The translations under genes were made by a program, and so were the position numbers. Shown here piece by piece: positions 1-12,138 of a stretch of DNA of 64,000 bases. The notes under the pieces were generated by a model. The model was not told the DNA's origin. It worked only from the letters and a program-made list of their open reading frames with translations, and did no database searches. Within the stretch, counting starts at the first letter, position 1, and each line of letters starts with the position of its first letter. The DNA is from Dryomyza anilis (lineage: Eukaryota > Arthropoda > Insecta > Diptera > Dryomyzidae): positions 38,154,894-38,218,893 of the forward strand of contig OX638130.1 in the NCBI GenBank assembly GCA_951804985.1, read 5' to 3'.

Positions 1-408
1 ATGAGCCAGTTTTGTCAACTATAACGAAAGAAAAGACAACTGACATATTAAAATAACAAAATTTAGTGAAACTATTTTACGATTTTCGTAATTTCTCATC
101 ACTTAAACTCATTAAAAATAACGTGTGGCAAAATAATGCAGGCATGTTTAACACCGTTAGAAAGACATTATGCGTGTAAAAGCATTTATGAGAGCATTTG
201 GAAGCTTTTTTTTCCATGTCTACTTTTGTAAAAAAATACGTAATTTTTGATTTATGTTTTTGACAAATAATCAGGAAAAACACGAATAGCCATTTGAAAA
301 TTGTGATTCAAAAGATGATAGTTCTCTCAATTCCCAATAATATAAAACTAACACTCTACATGTGAAGTATATATTGAAATTATGACATTTTTAATGTGAC
401 CCATTTTT
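1..408. other. AT-rich sequence, nothing recognised
   Basis: No convincing coding frame, inverted repeat or known element is visible. The short open frame on the minus strand has no recognisable domain and the base composition of the surrounding non-coding DNA. Confidence 0.6.
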
Positions 409-540
409 ATACCCTACACCTATGAGGTACAGGGTATATTAACTTTGTGCATATATTGTAACGCCCCTTAGGTGGCGTGTCCGGTATGGAAAAGTTTATA
501 TATTCTTGATCAGCATCACTACCCGAGTCCGTTTAGCTAT

Positions 541-593
541 GTCCGTCTGTCTGTCCGTCTGTCTGTCCGTCTGTCTGTCCGTCTTGCTGTCCG
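541..593 (+). repeat. (GTCY)n microsatellite
   Basis: Run of GTCC/GTCT tetranucleotides inside the mini-me-like element, ending in a slightly degenerate GTCTTGCTGTCCG. The paralog at 46250-46312 has a mostly pure GACA run, so the tract has changed length and purity between copies. Confidence 0.9.
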
Positions 594-829
594 AAAACAG
601 AATAACTTGAGAAATACTGATCAGAATGCGAAATACTGATCAGAATGCGATACAAACTAATACCTCGAAAAGTATTCAAGATATAGGTATAAAATTTAAA
701 ACGTATTGTTATAATTCACCTAAAAATATGTGGCCCAAAAATGGGCGTGATCCACCCACTTTTTTTTCATTATTTCCAGGGTTTTCATAGTGAAAATTTG
801 ATCCGTAAATTAATAAAATCAAATCTATG

Positions 830-1150
830 AATTATTATAATAATAATAATAGTTTGGCGCTACAGTCCTGTATAGAACTTCGGCCGAGCTCTCTCACCAT
901 TTTGAGCTGTGCGTGTTATATTTGTACTCAAAGTGGTGGGACCTACAGTTTATTGCCGAATCCGAACGGCGGGTGAGAGCTTTTTCATAGGCAATGGTTT
1001 TACTCTCGTAGGTTTGCCATTTACTGACGAGAGGTAGCGCGGTATAGAAAATGTTTCTATGAAAAGATGTTGTTAGCCCCAGTCCAGTCTTGAACCGGGG
1101 ACCTTTCGGCTCGCAGTCCAACGCACTAACCACTGAGCTACCGCGGCTAC
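830..1150 (-). mobile_element. tRNA-derived SINE, copy 1
   Basis: Read on the minus strand it begins GCCGCGGTAGCTCAGTGG and has an A-box-like TAGCTCAGTGGTTAGTGCG and a B-box-like GGTTCAAGACT about 50 bases later, the layout of an internal pol III promoter. A tRNA-unrelated body of about 230 bp follows, ending in an (ATT)n tail at the low-coordinate end. Copies occur at 11183-11492 (full), 42478-42606 (tRNA end only) and about 16530-16727 (diverged). The short open frame inside it is only the translated pol III region, not a gene. Confidence 0.8.
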
Positions 1151-1470
1151 TTAGCCTTTCTAAATTTTAAATATAGACGTTGTCCGCCCAATTATATGTT
1201 TCTATTTTTTTTTATTAGTTTGTTATACTTTTATATACATTTTTTAATTTATGGGGATATAAGACGTAAATTTCTGATATGTGAATAATATTCTGAGGGT
1301 GGGGAGGTTCAGCATAATTAAAATCTTTAAAATTAAGGTATGCAATTCAAAATACCACATTTATATCCCCACCAAAGGTGTAGGGTATTCCATAGTCGGG
1401 CCCGACCGACTATAAAAATCAGCCCCATGTGACCGAACTTACCCATGTGACCTTACTTTCCCAACTCGTT

Positions 1471-1744
1471 ATTTCTTAAAGAGCACTTGTTTTAATTTTT
1501 TGACTTTAAGCAGGCCTACAGAAGGATTTTTTTACTAGGGTGTATCATTTTTTGTTTGTTCTCTAGGTTCTCATAAATTATTAATAAAATGACATATTTT
1601 TAAACTTTCTGCAACATACTTCAATTTCCGATTTCGGCTAATTCGACTAATCTTCTGTCCCATCGTGCACTCTTAGAAATGTATTGTTGCTTTTTAACAA
1701 TATGATTTTGTCATTTCCATGTTCATTGTCATTTTCCATGACAA
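1471..1744. other. AT-rich sequence, nothing recognised
   Basis: No coding frame or repeat boundary seen between the mini-me-like element and the next inverted-repeat element. Confidence 0.5.
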
Positions 1745-2064
1745 ATCATGGTTGAAGTATATACAGGTTAGTTCATCTAGACAGTTAATTAGCATACACA
1801 GTTCTGAGAATGTTAATAAAAAAAATTAAAAAATTGAACAATTAATTGTCAATTTAAACGTTATTTCAAGGTTATGTTTTTTGAACTTTAATTTGGCTAA
1901 TTTATAAAAATTTATAATTTTTTTATGAATTTGAAAACAAAGCATTGATGTTTTGTTTTAAATTTTTCGTAAACAAATGTAGTCTTTCAAACAGTTTAAA
2001 AAAAAAAGTAAATGGCGACTGAATTTTGAAAGATGACTTAACCTGTATATACTTCAACCATGAT
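1745..2064. mobile_element. MITE with 25-bp terminal inverted repeats
   Basis: Left end CATGGTTGAAGTATATACAG and right end CTGTATATACTTCAACCATG are perfect inverted repeats of about 25 bp around 270 bp of AT-rich, non-coding DNA. Flanks give a direct repeat, either ACAA with a 27-bp inverted repeat or ACAAAT with a slightly shorter one; the ends are palindromic, so the choice is ambiguous. The superfamily is not identified. Confidence 0.7.
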
Positions 2065-2232
2065 ACAAATATTTACTCTCAATTTTACGAAATGTTTTGC
2101 TGACACTATCAAGTTTTTTAAAGTTTAGTTTTATAGCCCTATCTATATCTAACGATCATTACAAATTCTCGCAAATGAATTTTACGTCAAAAACCTCCCA
2201 AAAATTGGGGAGAATCTCAAATTGAGATGTTT

Positions 2233-3803
2233 TGAATTCTGACGAAAAGTTGTTTGTATTTGTATTTATTAGAGTAGACAATTAGTACAATAAGTTACAT
2301 AAAGTACTTTTGTAGTAGGTACAACATGGAAACATTTATAATCAACGTATCAATTTTTTTGATTAGAACTTAATAAAATTTAAAACTTAAAGGTAAAGAA
2401 AATTTTTTATAAACCGAAAACTTATTAATAATTTGTTTACACAAATAAATTAGTAATACAGGTAATGAATTGCATCTTAATAATAATACTAAAAAGAATG
2501 ATAGATATGAGTGACAGACAGAAATGTTATTAGATGTTTGGTTTAAAAAATATGAATAAGCAACTGAAATATTACTGAAGAGGATTTGAAAAAAAAGGCA
2601 TGACGAAAAGCTTAAAGTTATTTGTTCTGTCAGTAGATTTAATTTGTAATGGTAGTGAATACCAAAGTTTGATGGTGTTAATGAAAAAAAGTTTTTATAT
2701 GTATATTTAGGTATTATATAGCTACAACATCTGTTTGAAACACTGAAACGTAGTTTTTGATAGAGAAATGATGGAGTCTTATGATTAATCAACTTATGTA
2801 AGAAGGTACAATTTCTTGCGTTCAGATAGTCAGTTATACTACAGCCCAAAATGCATTTACTTTTTTCTGATATATGTTCATAACCTATTATATTGAATAC
2901 ATATCTGATAGCATCATTAAATGCAATTTGCAGTTTATGCGTTGAGTGAGAGTCAAGTTTACTATATATTAATTTAAAATATGTTATTATTGTGACCATT
3001 AATTGAATAACGAGCGTCTTCTTGGTTTCAAAAGGGAGAAATTTAGCGGAAAGTCGTAGACATCTGAGTGTCAGATATATTCTTTTAATTGTATTATTAA
3101 CATGGTACAAGACAGTTTCGAGTTTACATAAAATCCTAAGTTTTTGACTTTGTCAACTAATTGTAATTTATTGTCACTAAAATATATCCGGAAATAGTTT
3201 GTGGTCAATATTATCTTTAGAAATAGGCAAAATATATGAGATTTTAGCATTAAGGCATAAATCATTGTCAGATGCCCATTTGTCGATTGCATTTAGATCA
3301 TCATTTAATCTACAGCATAAATTTTCAAAAAGTCCAATGCGATTCGAGGCATACAGTTGAATGTCGTCTGCATAAGCAGACTAAATAGCAGAGACCCAAG
3401 GATAGATCCTTGAGGTATTCCGGCTTCAATGACAAATAAATTGTTAATCCTAACTCTCTGCTTTCTGCCTTCGAGATAGCTTGCAATTAAAGCTATGGAA
3501 CTCTTGTTAAAACCAAGAAAGAATTCAAGCTTCTGAACTAAAATTGAATGATTAACGCAGTCAAAGGGCTTAGAAAAGTCTAATAAACATAGCAAAGTTA
3601 TATCCCCTATATCATATGACATGTGAAAATCATCAAGAATTTTAATCATAGCAGTGGCACAGCTATGTCCAGATCGGAAACCAGCAATTTAAATCTGTCT
3701 AAGTATTGATTAATTTGCTTGGACATAAGTGACTCACATAGTTTTGAAAATGTTGACTGATACTGATTGGTATAAAAACCTTCATATTGGATGCATTTGT
3801 AAC
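2233..3803 (-). pseudogene. Jockey/CR1-group non-LTR retrotransposon, RT and 3' part
   Basis: Minus-strand fragments give, in order, WKIATVIPIAKV (RT N-terminal motif, straddling the hAT insertion), LLDFSKPFDCVNHSIL, SYLEGRKQRVRI, GIPQGSILGSLLFSL, a disrupted YADD region, then a C-terminal domain with LNARNCTFLHKLINHKTPSF and a WYSLP-type end. This order is that of reverse transcriptases of the Jockey/CR1 group. Frameshifts and stops separate the pieces, so it is dead. The 3' end at about 2233 finishes in an AAATAC-like tail. The same copy continues upstream at 9750-10075, beyond the hAT element at 3804-9741. Confidence 0.85.
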
Positions 3804-4740
3804 CAAGGATTGAAACCTAAACGAATAACGGTTTCGATTTCCGGTTCGGTTTTTCCGCGTTTCGGTTACGGTTTCGGTTTTAAGTTTTTATAACGAAACG
3901 ATTTCGGTATACCGGTTCCATGTTACGGTTTTGATTTCGGTTTTTGTATAAATTTTCTTTATTTCCATATTTTTCAAATAATTTAACATTTTTTATATAG
4001 TGCTAAGTTATTTTCAAATTATGAGGTAAAGTGGGAAACGTAATTTAAACATTGTTTGTTGTTATTTTAGTAAAAATATTGTGTTATATGAATTATTTAA
4101 TTGATTACGTCAAGAAAAAATTTAATTTAAAATTTCGTGACCACAAACTAATGAAAAGCACCATTTTGACTTTTTTTGATATGATCTGAATTGCAAAGAA
4201 GAAGAATTTTGTACAACTCCCATCCATAAAAGCCAAAGAAATTAAATTTCAACCATTCAGTGAACTGCAATATATGTAAACTAGTGATGATAATTTGCAA
4301 GAGCAAGGCAAGAAATGGTTATCTTGTTCTTGCACGCTATGTCTTGCTCTTGTATGGGTACATATGATCTTGTTCTTTGTCTTGTTCTAGCAATACCTTT
4401 CTTGCTTGCAAGAATCTTGCAAAATTTTACTTTTTAAATTTTAAATAAAAGATCGAAGACAAATATCTTAACTGCATATTAATTATAAAAAACGAATAGA
4501 ATTTGAACACTAATTGTATTTAAGTTACTTATTTTCCATATTTTCAATTTCTTCAACAAAAAAATAAATTATTTTACTAACAAAAAAAAAAATCCAAAAT
4601 CATAAAAATTTGATTTATATTAACAAAGAATTAACTAATAAAAAATAATTGTATAAATCAAATGATGTTGAAGAGACAATTCAAAATCTCAAGGCCATAA
4701 TAAAATGAACATATCGTCGTTGTAGAACAAAAAGTCACCA

Positions 4741-5545
4741 CACCCAGAAAAAAAATCATGGTAAATTGATAGTATTTCAATAGAAAAACAATAATTTATA
4801 CCATTAATATTGGTCAATAGGATGCGTCCCATTTGTTCAGTAATATTGAAACTGTTAATACAATCTGTGGTTATACCATATATTTTATAATGTGATTTTT
4901 TAATTAAAATAAGAAAGACCTATACAAATTTATTAATACGTATTATTAATTTTATGGTCGAATTACATTTTCCTAATAATTTATTAAAACAAAAATGTAT
5001 TTCAGTTAATTTATTGTATATATTATATTATTTAAATGTCGAAATTGATATTCACTTTTACAACATACACATAAAAAGACACTTTATGCTGCAAAAGGGT
5101 ATAACACATTTAATGTTTGCTTCGGTTTCCAATAATTGATTGTAGTACTTGAGTCTGCAGTTGTTTTTGAGTCCGTTGCCGTAATAGAAGTTCGATGTAT
5201 TATTTAAGTTCTGTAATAAATAAAAATATAAATAAATATATAAATATAATTTATTTACATTAAATACATTGAGTCCTTACCAATGTCGGGTTTAATAATG
5301 TGGATTATTCCAAAAAATTCATGCGACAATTTTGAGCAAACACGCAGAATGACGTACAAAACGAACATGTTTGTATTTGTTTTATGTTTTTTTACACCAC
5401 GTTTATTATTATAGGAGGAAACCATTAAAACAACATTATTTATTCTATTTAAAATAAAAATATTGAAATATTAAAATTTATGGTACTGAATTTTTCAAAT
5501 ACTATTGAATTAATTAGAAACTTTTGATTTAAAAAGAAAAAACTT
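4741..5545 (+). mobile_element. CACCCAG-ended MITE, partial copy
   Basis: Begins CACCCAGAAAAAAAATCATG and matches the element at 52627-53509 along about 800 bp with scattered changes. Similarity ends near 5545 and the right inverted repeat is missing, so this copy is truncated or rearranged. No protein is recognisable. Confidence 0.7.
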
Positions 5546-6794
5546 AAGGATGTGGAGGAATATTTATACAAATCTTCTGTATCGTTTTCTTGAAAATGAC
5601 CCATGCGGTTAATAAATTCTCAGGTGATGATTTTATATTATATTGATTTTACATTATTAAATCAATTTTCTGCATTTGCGTTTATATGGATTAGAAATGT
5701 TGAAGTAATTTTGGTAAACCCTAAACATACAATAGTTTTGCTAAAAAAAATTACACAATTTTTTTATGACATTAAAAAGTATAATAAAATGTGCCGTTGA
5801 GAATCAAAAAGGCTTAGTCCATTTTTGGAAAAAAAAGTTAAACCAGGCCAGAATTCGTATTCTAGAGCTGGTATTACATATATTATATTTTTAAAATTTC
5901 AGTATTTAACGTTTTTAACCACATTTTAATATGTATGTTATTTGATATACATTAAAACATAGAAGTTTGCATCAAAATTTTCCAAAAATTCATGATTTGA
6001 AAAATTGTTCGAAATAAATTAGGACACCTACATTTTTCTGCAAGTAATGTATATTTTGGAAATTGTACCACACTATTATTATTGTCAGCTCAATTAAATG
6101 ACACTTTAAGTTGAGACTTTTTCTCCTTCTGTGAAATTTGCTTCTGTTGGTTTCTGACTGTAAGATATCGATATAACACATACTATTTTAAGGATTTTTT
6201 TAATGCAAGATAATATTTTTGACTGAAAATGTTGGGCAAAGTCTAAACAAACTATATCTAAAATATTACATCATTTGTCATTTCCACTTCTTGAGATAAA
6301 ACACCATATGAACTGGATCTGCGGAATACAAAAGCGTTTCTCATTTTATAATTTTATCAATTTAAATTAAATCTAAATTCAAAATCTTTGAATATGTTGA
6401 TATCACTGTTATTAATAATCCAAGTACATTCTGTTTCACTGTTTGAAATTTAATATAGTTTGACAACAACATTTTTCAATTTTTCACTATTTAGAGAGGC
6501 CTCTATGATTGAAATAATATAATAAAATTAGTGAATATTTAAAATACACAGGTAATAAATTCGTACATATATACTTTCTAAAGACGACGGATACTCAAAT
6601 ACTTCAATCACGTAGCGATTCGTACCGCTAAAGAACTTTTATATGATTGCCATCGAATTTCAGTAGGCGATAGTGTTTTATATATATATCTGGAAATATT
6701 CTTGAAACTCTTTAAATTTGTCTTTTGTAGTATAATTTTATTTGATTCTAAATTACAGATAAAATAAAATACACAAAAATTAAAATACACAATA
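5546..6794. other. Unidentified AT-rich insert material inside hAT copy 1
   Basis: Absent from the other two copies of the host element, so it arrived by insertion after them or with the CACCCAG element. No coding frame, inverted repeat or known domain recognised. Confidence 0.4.
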
Positions 6795-7087
6795 GCTGCG
6801 TTCCCGTGGTTTTTGATCCTGATCTGTAGATCATTTTCTTATACAAAATCAAAACAAACAATTAGAACCAGGTTCGTTTTTGGATCAATTACTTATCTGG
6901 TACTGTACGTATCAAGAGTAAATTTGTTTGTGGTGATGTTATGCTATTGTGAATAGCACTTAATAAGAATGAAGAATTTGTGTTGAAAAAGAAAGGGCAG
7001 AAGAAAACAGTGCTGCCAAATTTAATAAAATAGAGCCAATGGCGTTCCCGTGAAACAGATCTGGTTCAAGTACCACGGGAACGCAGC
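6795..7087. mobile_element. Tc1/mariner-type MITE, 293 bp
   Basis: Terminal inverted repeats start GCTGCGTTCCCGTGGT and stay similar for about 32 bp; a third, internal inverted piece GGCGTTCCCGTGAAACAG lies near the right end. TA is present on both sides (6793-6794, 7088-7089), as expected for Tc1/mariner-type transposition. Non-coding. Confidence 0.75.
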
Positions 7088-7334
7088 TAATGAGATCAAA
7101 AATGCACTGTTTTTGTGGAATTACACAAAAAGTGGAAACACTGACACAACTACACTTCTTTACAAAGATAACGATGTGAAAATCAGATCTGCCTACTTTT
7201 GGTGGCAGATGTTGATTCCACCCGTTTCGTTGTTGAAACGGAGTTGTTAACTTCACATACGTTTTGCTACACGTACTGTATGTCAAGAGAACACAAATAT
7301 TATCTTGCAGGGTAACATTTTTCTTTGCGAACAC

Positions 7335-7992
7335 CAGTGTTGTCACTGCCACGATTGTGGTAGAAATACTATTTTTTTCGAAACTTTTATATTTCTACCA
7401 TTTCTACTACAGAGGGTTTAAAATCTACCATTTTTTAATTTATGTAAAATTTGTAATGATGTTTATAAAAACTATTAAACTGAATGCAAAATATTGAAAG
7501 AAATTACCATATTGGCGTTTTACTGTCTGATTTTATGATCCTGAATTTCCATTGAAATAAATCTAAACAAGTATACGTATTGAGCTCCTTTAAAAAACGC
7601 TCTATTTAGACTGAGTGTGCCTATAAGGTGAACCTTTCATATAAAATATGTCATAATTCTTTTATTTGCAAAAAAATAAAATGATATTTTGAATTTTTCA
7701 CATTCAATTTTTAACCTAATTCCTTGAGCCTAACTGGAATCTATGTATATATTGTGTTGTTAAAGAAAAATATGTAATTTGTTTAAGTTTAAATATACAA
7801 TTGAAACGTTTTAAAATTATAATATCGATCATTTTTTATTCATCAAATTAGTCAAATATATATAAAGAATATATTTAAAATCTATATTTTACGTATTTGC
7901 AAAAATATAAAAAGCTACCATTATTTTGTGAAATCTACCACTATTTTTTTGCTCAATCTACCAAAAATTATAATTTTTAAGTGACAACACTG
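7335..7992. mobile_element. hAT MITE, 658 bp, with empty site elsewhere in the window
   Basis: Ends CAGTGTTGTCACT and AGTGACAACACTG are classic hAT-type inverted repeats, flanked by the 8-bp duplication GCGAACAC (7327-7334, 7993-8000). The homologous region of the host element at 37300-37330 reads the same flanks without the insert, which confirms the boundaries exactly. The interior is AT-rich and non-coding. Confidence 0.92.
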
Positions 7993-8094
7993 GCGAACAC
8001 CATGCGAACACAAACTCAAACGCTACAAAACGAATACTAACAGAAAGAAGAGAATACAACAATAACGAATTACGATTCGTATTCACACACTTTC

Positions 8095-8220
8095 ACAACG
8101 ACATCACATCGCTGCTATCCTGTATCATCGCATGGCAACAAACAACCGCATGACAACAGACAGACACATGACAACGGACAGACGCATGGCAGCAGACGGT
8201 CGCATGGCACCACACTACAT
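8095..8220 (-). repeat. Degenerate minisatellite CGCATGACAACAGACAGA inside the hAT-like element
   Basis: About five imperfect 18-20 bp units of the form CATGRCARCAGACAGAC. The same array, reverse-complemented, occurs at 37100-37180 and 48970-49050 in the other two copies, so it belongs to the element. Confidence 0.6.
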
Positions 8221-9749
8221 GTATGTATCTAGTACAGCTAGATACATACATGATACATATTAGATGGCATCAACGACGATTTTTCTTTGAGGTACAAAAA
8301 ATTGGATGCTGCTTTATTCGCATTTTTGTTGTTGTTGCACTTTCAAACGGATTTGTGAAAAAAAAAACAAAACCTCAAAAAGCAAATGAGGTACAAGTTG
8401 AAAAAGTTCATATATATATAATTTTTTTTTTTGGTTTTATAAGTTAAATTAAATAATGCACGTTCTATGTGCATATTCTATAACTTAAGAAAACTTCATG
8501 ATTTTTTGTTAAATCATGAAAAAAACTATGTATAAAATTAAAACAAAAATAATAATGTGCATACACCGTGCATATGCACAATCGAATCGGAACTAGCGTA
8601 GCGAAGTAAAGAGATAAAAACATTGTTTTGTCTTTTTTATATTTTTGAAGCGACTTTTGAAGCACTTTTGAAGCTATTTACCGCTTCAAAAGTGCTTTAC
8701 ATACCTTATTTTTAAGATTCTTATATTTTTTAGCCTTGGAAAAAAAAACACATATCTTCATTAATGTTCACGTTCATAAATATTTTGCACGCTTTCCATT
8801 GTTACTTGTTGATCAATATTTAGTAATATCATGAATTCTTTTGAATTTCATTATTACCTTAAAAACATAATAAATACATTAAAATGATAAAAAAAACGCA
8901 AAAGTCTTGCTTTTCTAGCATTTCTTGCAGTGTTAGTCTTGAACTTGCTCTTGTTCTTGCAAGAAAATCCTGACATAGTTGATCAAGAAATTTATGATCA
9001 TCACTTATGTAAATAAATATCTGCCTTGAAATGTTTAAACTTGTCGAATTTTCACTTCATTTTTCGTATTTCCTTAAATACTTAGTTACAGAGATGTTTT
9101 TAATTTGAAACTTTTTTAAATTTTGACTTGCATTACCATTGTTTTGTTTATGTACAAAATTGAGCTATTTTAAAAAATCACTCAAAAATCAATTAAAAGA
9201 CTTATAAATGGTATTCTATTGAATTGATCCTTTAAAAGAATTTAAAAAATATTCAAATGAACTTTTCAAAACTTGTTCCACTTTACCCCAAGCTCCCCTA
9301 TATATTTTACTAATAAAATAAATAAAAAACCAATATTATTAAAATTTGAATAATTTTTAACATAAAAATTGTGCTTGGAGTTGCTGGTGTTTTGTTGTTA
9401 ATTTGATTAATGAAACAAAAAACAAATTTTAAACCAAAGACCGTTGTTTTGGAAATATCGTTTCTCAAAAAACATGTGAATTTTTGTACAACCAAAAATG
9501 TTTATTTTTGTTTATTACTCCAAATTTTATTAAATGACATATTACTTAAGATCTTTTATATAAAATAAAATATTATTATCTGTTTCTTTTTATACTTCTT
9601 TAAAAACTGTTTTAAACCGGTATAAAACCGAAACCGTTTATATCGGTTTATTTCTGATTTTCGTATAACGGTTTCGGTTACAGTTTTAAAAATGAAACGG
9701 TTTTAAACGGTTATCGGTTTCGGTTACGGTTTCAATCCTTGTTTGTAAC

Positions 9750-10075
9750 TTTAGCTATTGGTATCACTGTGGCTATTTTCCATGAATAAGGAAAGCACGA
9801 TTTGGTAAAGAAATGAATGCAGTGAATACCATCATCACCGATTGCATTAGATTTAATTTTCATTACAGATTTGATTACTTCATTTTCCACAACATTTTCG
9901 AATGCAAATTGGTCAACCTCGGGGAACTGAGCTGTACTACATTGGTAATTTACATTACTAGTCAGACTTTAAAAAAGAAAGAAATTATTCAATATTACAC
10001 TCCGCATTAACACTGCTACAAACACCAAGTTTACGAATATTTTTCCATAGTAATTTGGACGGAAGTGAGCAGTTT
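9750..10075 (-). pseudogene. Jockey/CR1-group non-LTR element, region between endonuclease and RT
   Basis: Continuation of the copy at 2233-3803 past the hAT insertion. The minus strand gives LWKNIRKLGV, then, after a frame change, EVIKSVMKIKSNAIGDDGIH (an RT-0/1-type motif), then SCFPYSW running into the WKIATVIPIAKV motif once the insert and one duplication are removed. The 5' portion beyond about 10075 is not recognisable, so the copy is 5' truncated or decayed there. Confidence 0.75.
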
Positions 10076-10894
10076 GTTAGATTAAAATTTATAAATTAAA
10101 TGTATGCAATTCAATTTATATGCAGCCGCATTTAGAAAATAATTTCCGAGTGGACTTTTCGGATTTACAAGTCTTTGCCTGGGTTACGAATTATGGCTTC
10201 AGACAAATATAGGCATTTTCAGCCCAATCCGTTATGCCAACTCATATTTCAAAAATTATTTGTTATTACCAAGTTCTGCTATATTTAATAATTAAAGTCC
10301 GGTTTTTCAGTTAAAGTTTAAACTTAGATTAAATAAATATTTCAAAAGTCAATAGTTCTAAATGTCCGACTTTCTTTAAACTTTACCGACAGATAGATAG
10401 ACAATTAGTACTCAGTTAATATGAAATATAAATGACTGAAAAATAGATCATATTAAACAAATTAATTATATTAAACTTGATTTAAAATAATACTGAAAAT
10501 GGGCATAATAAAAATAGTTTGAATACGAGCAAACTATTTCGAAAATTAAATTTAATCATTTAAAGACATGTATAAAAAATGTGCAGTTGTAAATATATAT
10601 TTCAATATTTCATTTCTTTTTTTAATTTTGATCACTTTTGTCATTGATATTTTTAGTTTCGAAATTTTAAATTCCCAATAATCGCAATCTTTAAAATACG
10701 GAAAACAATATGTTTTCAACTATTAGGGGGCATGTCAAATTTGCATTAAGTAAAAAGGTATCCTATATTTGAAAACATAACATCAAATACATTCAAAAAA
10801 TGTTAAAGGAATTTATCTAGATCTAGAAATCGTATTTAAAAGATTGAGCTTATTAGAAGCCAAATTATGATCTTTCACATGATTGGAATTTAGA
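10076..10894. other. AT-rich sequence, nothing recognised
   Basis: No coding frame or repeat family identified; several short A/T runs only. Confidence 0.5.
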
Positions 10895-11105
10895 GGTATG
10901 TTTCAGTTTTCGATCGAATCCGATTTTACCTGCAAAATTCTAAACAAACTATTTTGAATTTATTATTTTCCAAACGAATTGGAAGCGCTGAAGTCAAAGT
11001 TTGCTGTGTAAATTCATTTCAAAAAATATTTATTGTACTAAGATATCGAATCTAAAAGTAAAAACATTTTTTTATATGAAATTCGATCAAAAGTTGGAAT
11101 ATGCC
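10895..11105 (-). mobile_element. MITE with TTTCGATCGAAT subterminal motif, copy 1
   Basis: Left end carries TTCAGTTTTCGATCGAAT and the right end its imperfect inverse ATTCGATCAAAAGTTGGAA. The interior aligns, reverse-complemented, with the element at 60268-60486 (for example TTTGACTTCA next to an ATTC-GTTTG stretch). The two copies are well diverged, so this is an old family. Confidence 0.65.
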
Positions 11106-11182
11106 CCTATATTTCATTCCTTAAAAATATAACAGATCCCAATTTGAAATTCCCCGTCAAAAGTTGACCTTTCCCCGATTAA

Positions 11183-11492
11183 TAATAATAATAGTTTGGC
11201 GCTACAGTCCTGTACAGAACTTCGGCCGAGCTCTCTCACCATTTTGAGCTGTGCGTGTTATATTTGTACTCAAAGTGGTGGGACCTACAGTTTATTGCCG
11301 AATCCGAACGGCGGGTGAGAGCTTTTCATAGGCAATGTTTTACTCTCGTAGGTTTGCCATTTACTGACGAGAGGTAGCGCGGTATAGAAAAATGTTTCTA
11401 TGAAAAGATGTTGTTAGCCCCAGTCCAGGCTTGAACCGGGGACCTTTCGACTCGCAGTCCAACGCACTAACCACTGAGCTACCGCGGCTACT
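11183..11492 (-). mobile_element. tRNA-derived SINE, copy 2 (full length)
   Basis: Same structure as copy 1: tRNA-like head with A and B boxes at the high-coordinate end, (AAT)n tail at the low end. A duplication GATTAA flanks it (11177-11182 and 11493-11498), as expected of target-primed insertion. Nearly identical to copy 1 over its length. Confidence 0.88.
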
Positions 11493-11498
11493 GATTAA

Positions 11499-12138
11499 AA
11501 TTCCTCACAAATTGGGGAATTTCCCTTCAGCTGTCATCACTGGGCCCAAGAGAGTTTCCCGATGAACGGTTTTATGGTAAAAAGTATGTTTTATGGAAAC
11601 ATACCTTAATTGTATGTGAGTTGTTATTTAATTATTCTACTATCAAATCTATATCATCGATTTCTTCGCATGAAGAGTCCACATCTATCTGCTTTTTGTG
11701 TGAATATGAGTTTTTAAATTCAACGTCTGGAATTGCTATGCTATGAATGATGTTCATCTGTCCTGCTTAAGGAGTGATGCCCCTGTTCATCTGTCCTGCT
11801 TAAGGAGTGATGCCCCCACATGACGATAGCACTTTCGTGGGATCTACTTTTTTGTTTTTATCGAATTTTTTGAAATAAGATAGAACTTGACTTGGGGAAT
11901 AATACTGATATAAAATACAAATAATAACGAAAAACAAAATCCAACACAACCGAAACCATAGGAATTAGCAAAATGAAAATAAGATTTGTACCAATTCGTA
12001 TATTTATTATTTTTATTTTTTAAATCGATTATTTCATCTGAAAAATCGATTTCGATCGATTTTTTAACAAAATCAACTACGAAAAAATCGCTTTTAAAAT
12101 CACAAAATCGATTTTAGACTTAAATCGAAATCGATTTA
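11499..12138. other. Unidentified sequence with a 33-bp tandem duplication
   Basis: No gene recognised. Near 12020-12140 it is rich in AATCGATT-type motifs. The only clear structure is the tandem duplication annotated separately. Confidence 0.4.
11751..11816 (+). repeat. 33-bp unit duplicated exactly in tandem
   Basis: Two adjacent identical units of TGTTCATCTGTCCTGCTTAA plus GGAGTGATGCCCC (11751-11783 and 11784-11816). Exact identity indicates a recent duplication. Confidence 0.9.

Larger units (their letters stand above)
409..1470 (+). mobile_element. mini-me/DINE-like non-autonomous element, copy 1
   Basis: Starts with a short hairpin (ACCCTACACCTATGAGGTA followed by CAGGGTA) and contains the core TATATTCTTGATCAGCATCA, next to a GTCT/GTCC microsatellite. 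That combination is characteristic of mini-me and DINE-1-type repeats of flies (family knowledge). A second copy lies in opposite orientation at 45609-46440 and defines both ends. Copy 1 is longer only because a SINE sits inside it at about 830-1150; the corresponding site is uninterrupted in copy 2. No coding capacity is visible. Confidence 0.8.
3804..9741 (-). mobile_element. hAT-like non-autonomous element, copy 1 (5.9 kb, with nested insertions)
   Basis: Ends CAAGGATTGAAACC and GGTTTCAATCCTTG are inverted repeats, flanked by an exact 8-bp duplication TTTGTAAC (3796-3803 and 9742-9749). An 8-bp duplication of form nTnnnnAn is the hAT signature. The subterminal 150-200 bp at each end are packed with AACCG/CGGTT motifs. 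It is inverted relative to copies at 35570-38504 and 47444-51282. It is longer because of later insertions, including a CACCCAG element from 4741, a MITE at 6795-7087 and a hAT MITE at 7335-7992. No transposase is recognisable. Its target is the RT of a non-LTR element, whose frame resumes on the other side. Confidence 0.85.

Noticed and set aside
894..1133. Open frame with CEPKGPRFKTGLGLTT, also seen at 42233-42586
   Set aside because: It is the translated tRNA-like head of the SINE and recurs wherever the SINE occurs; not a gene.
6960..7352. 130-codon minus-strand frame
   Set aside because: Spans the junctions of a MITE, unidentified insert and hAT MITE; no domain and no conserved counterpart.
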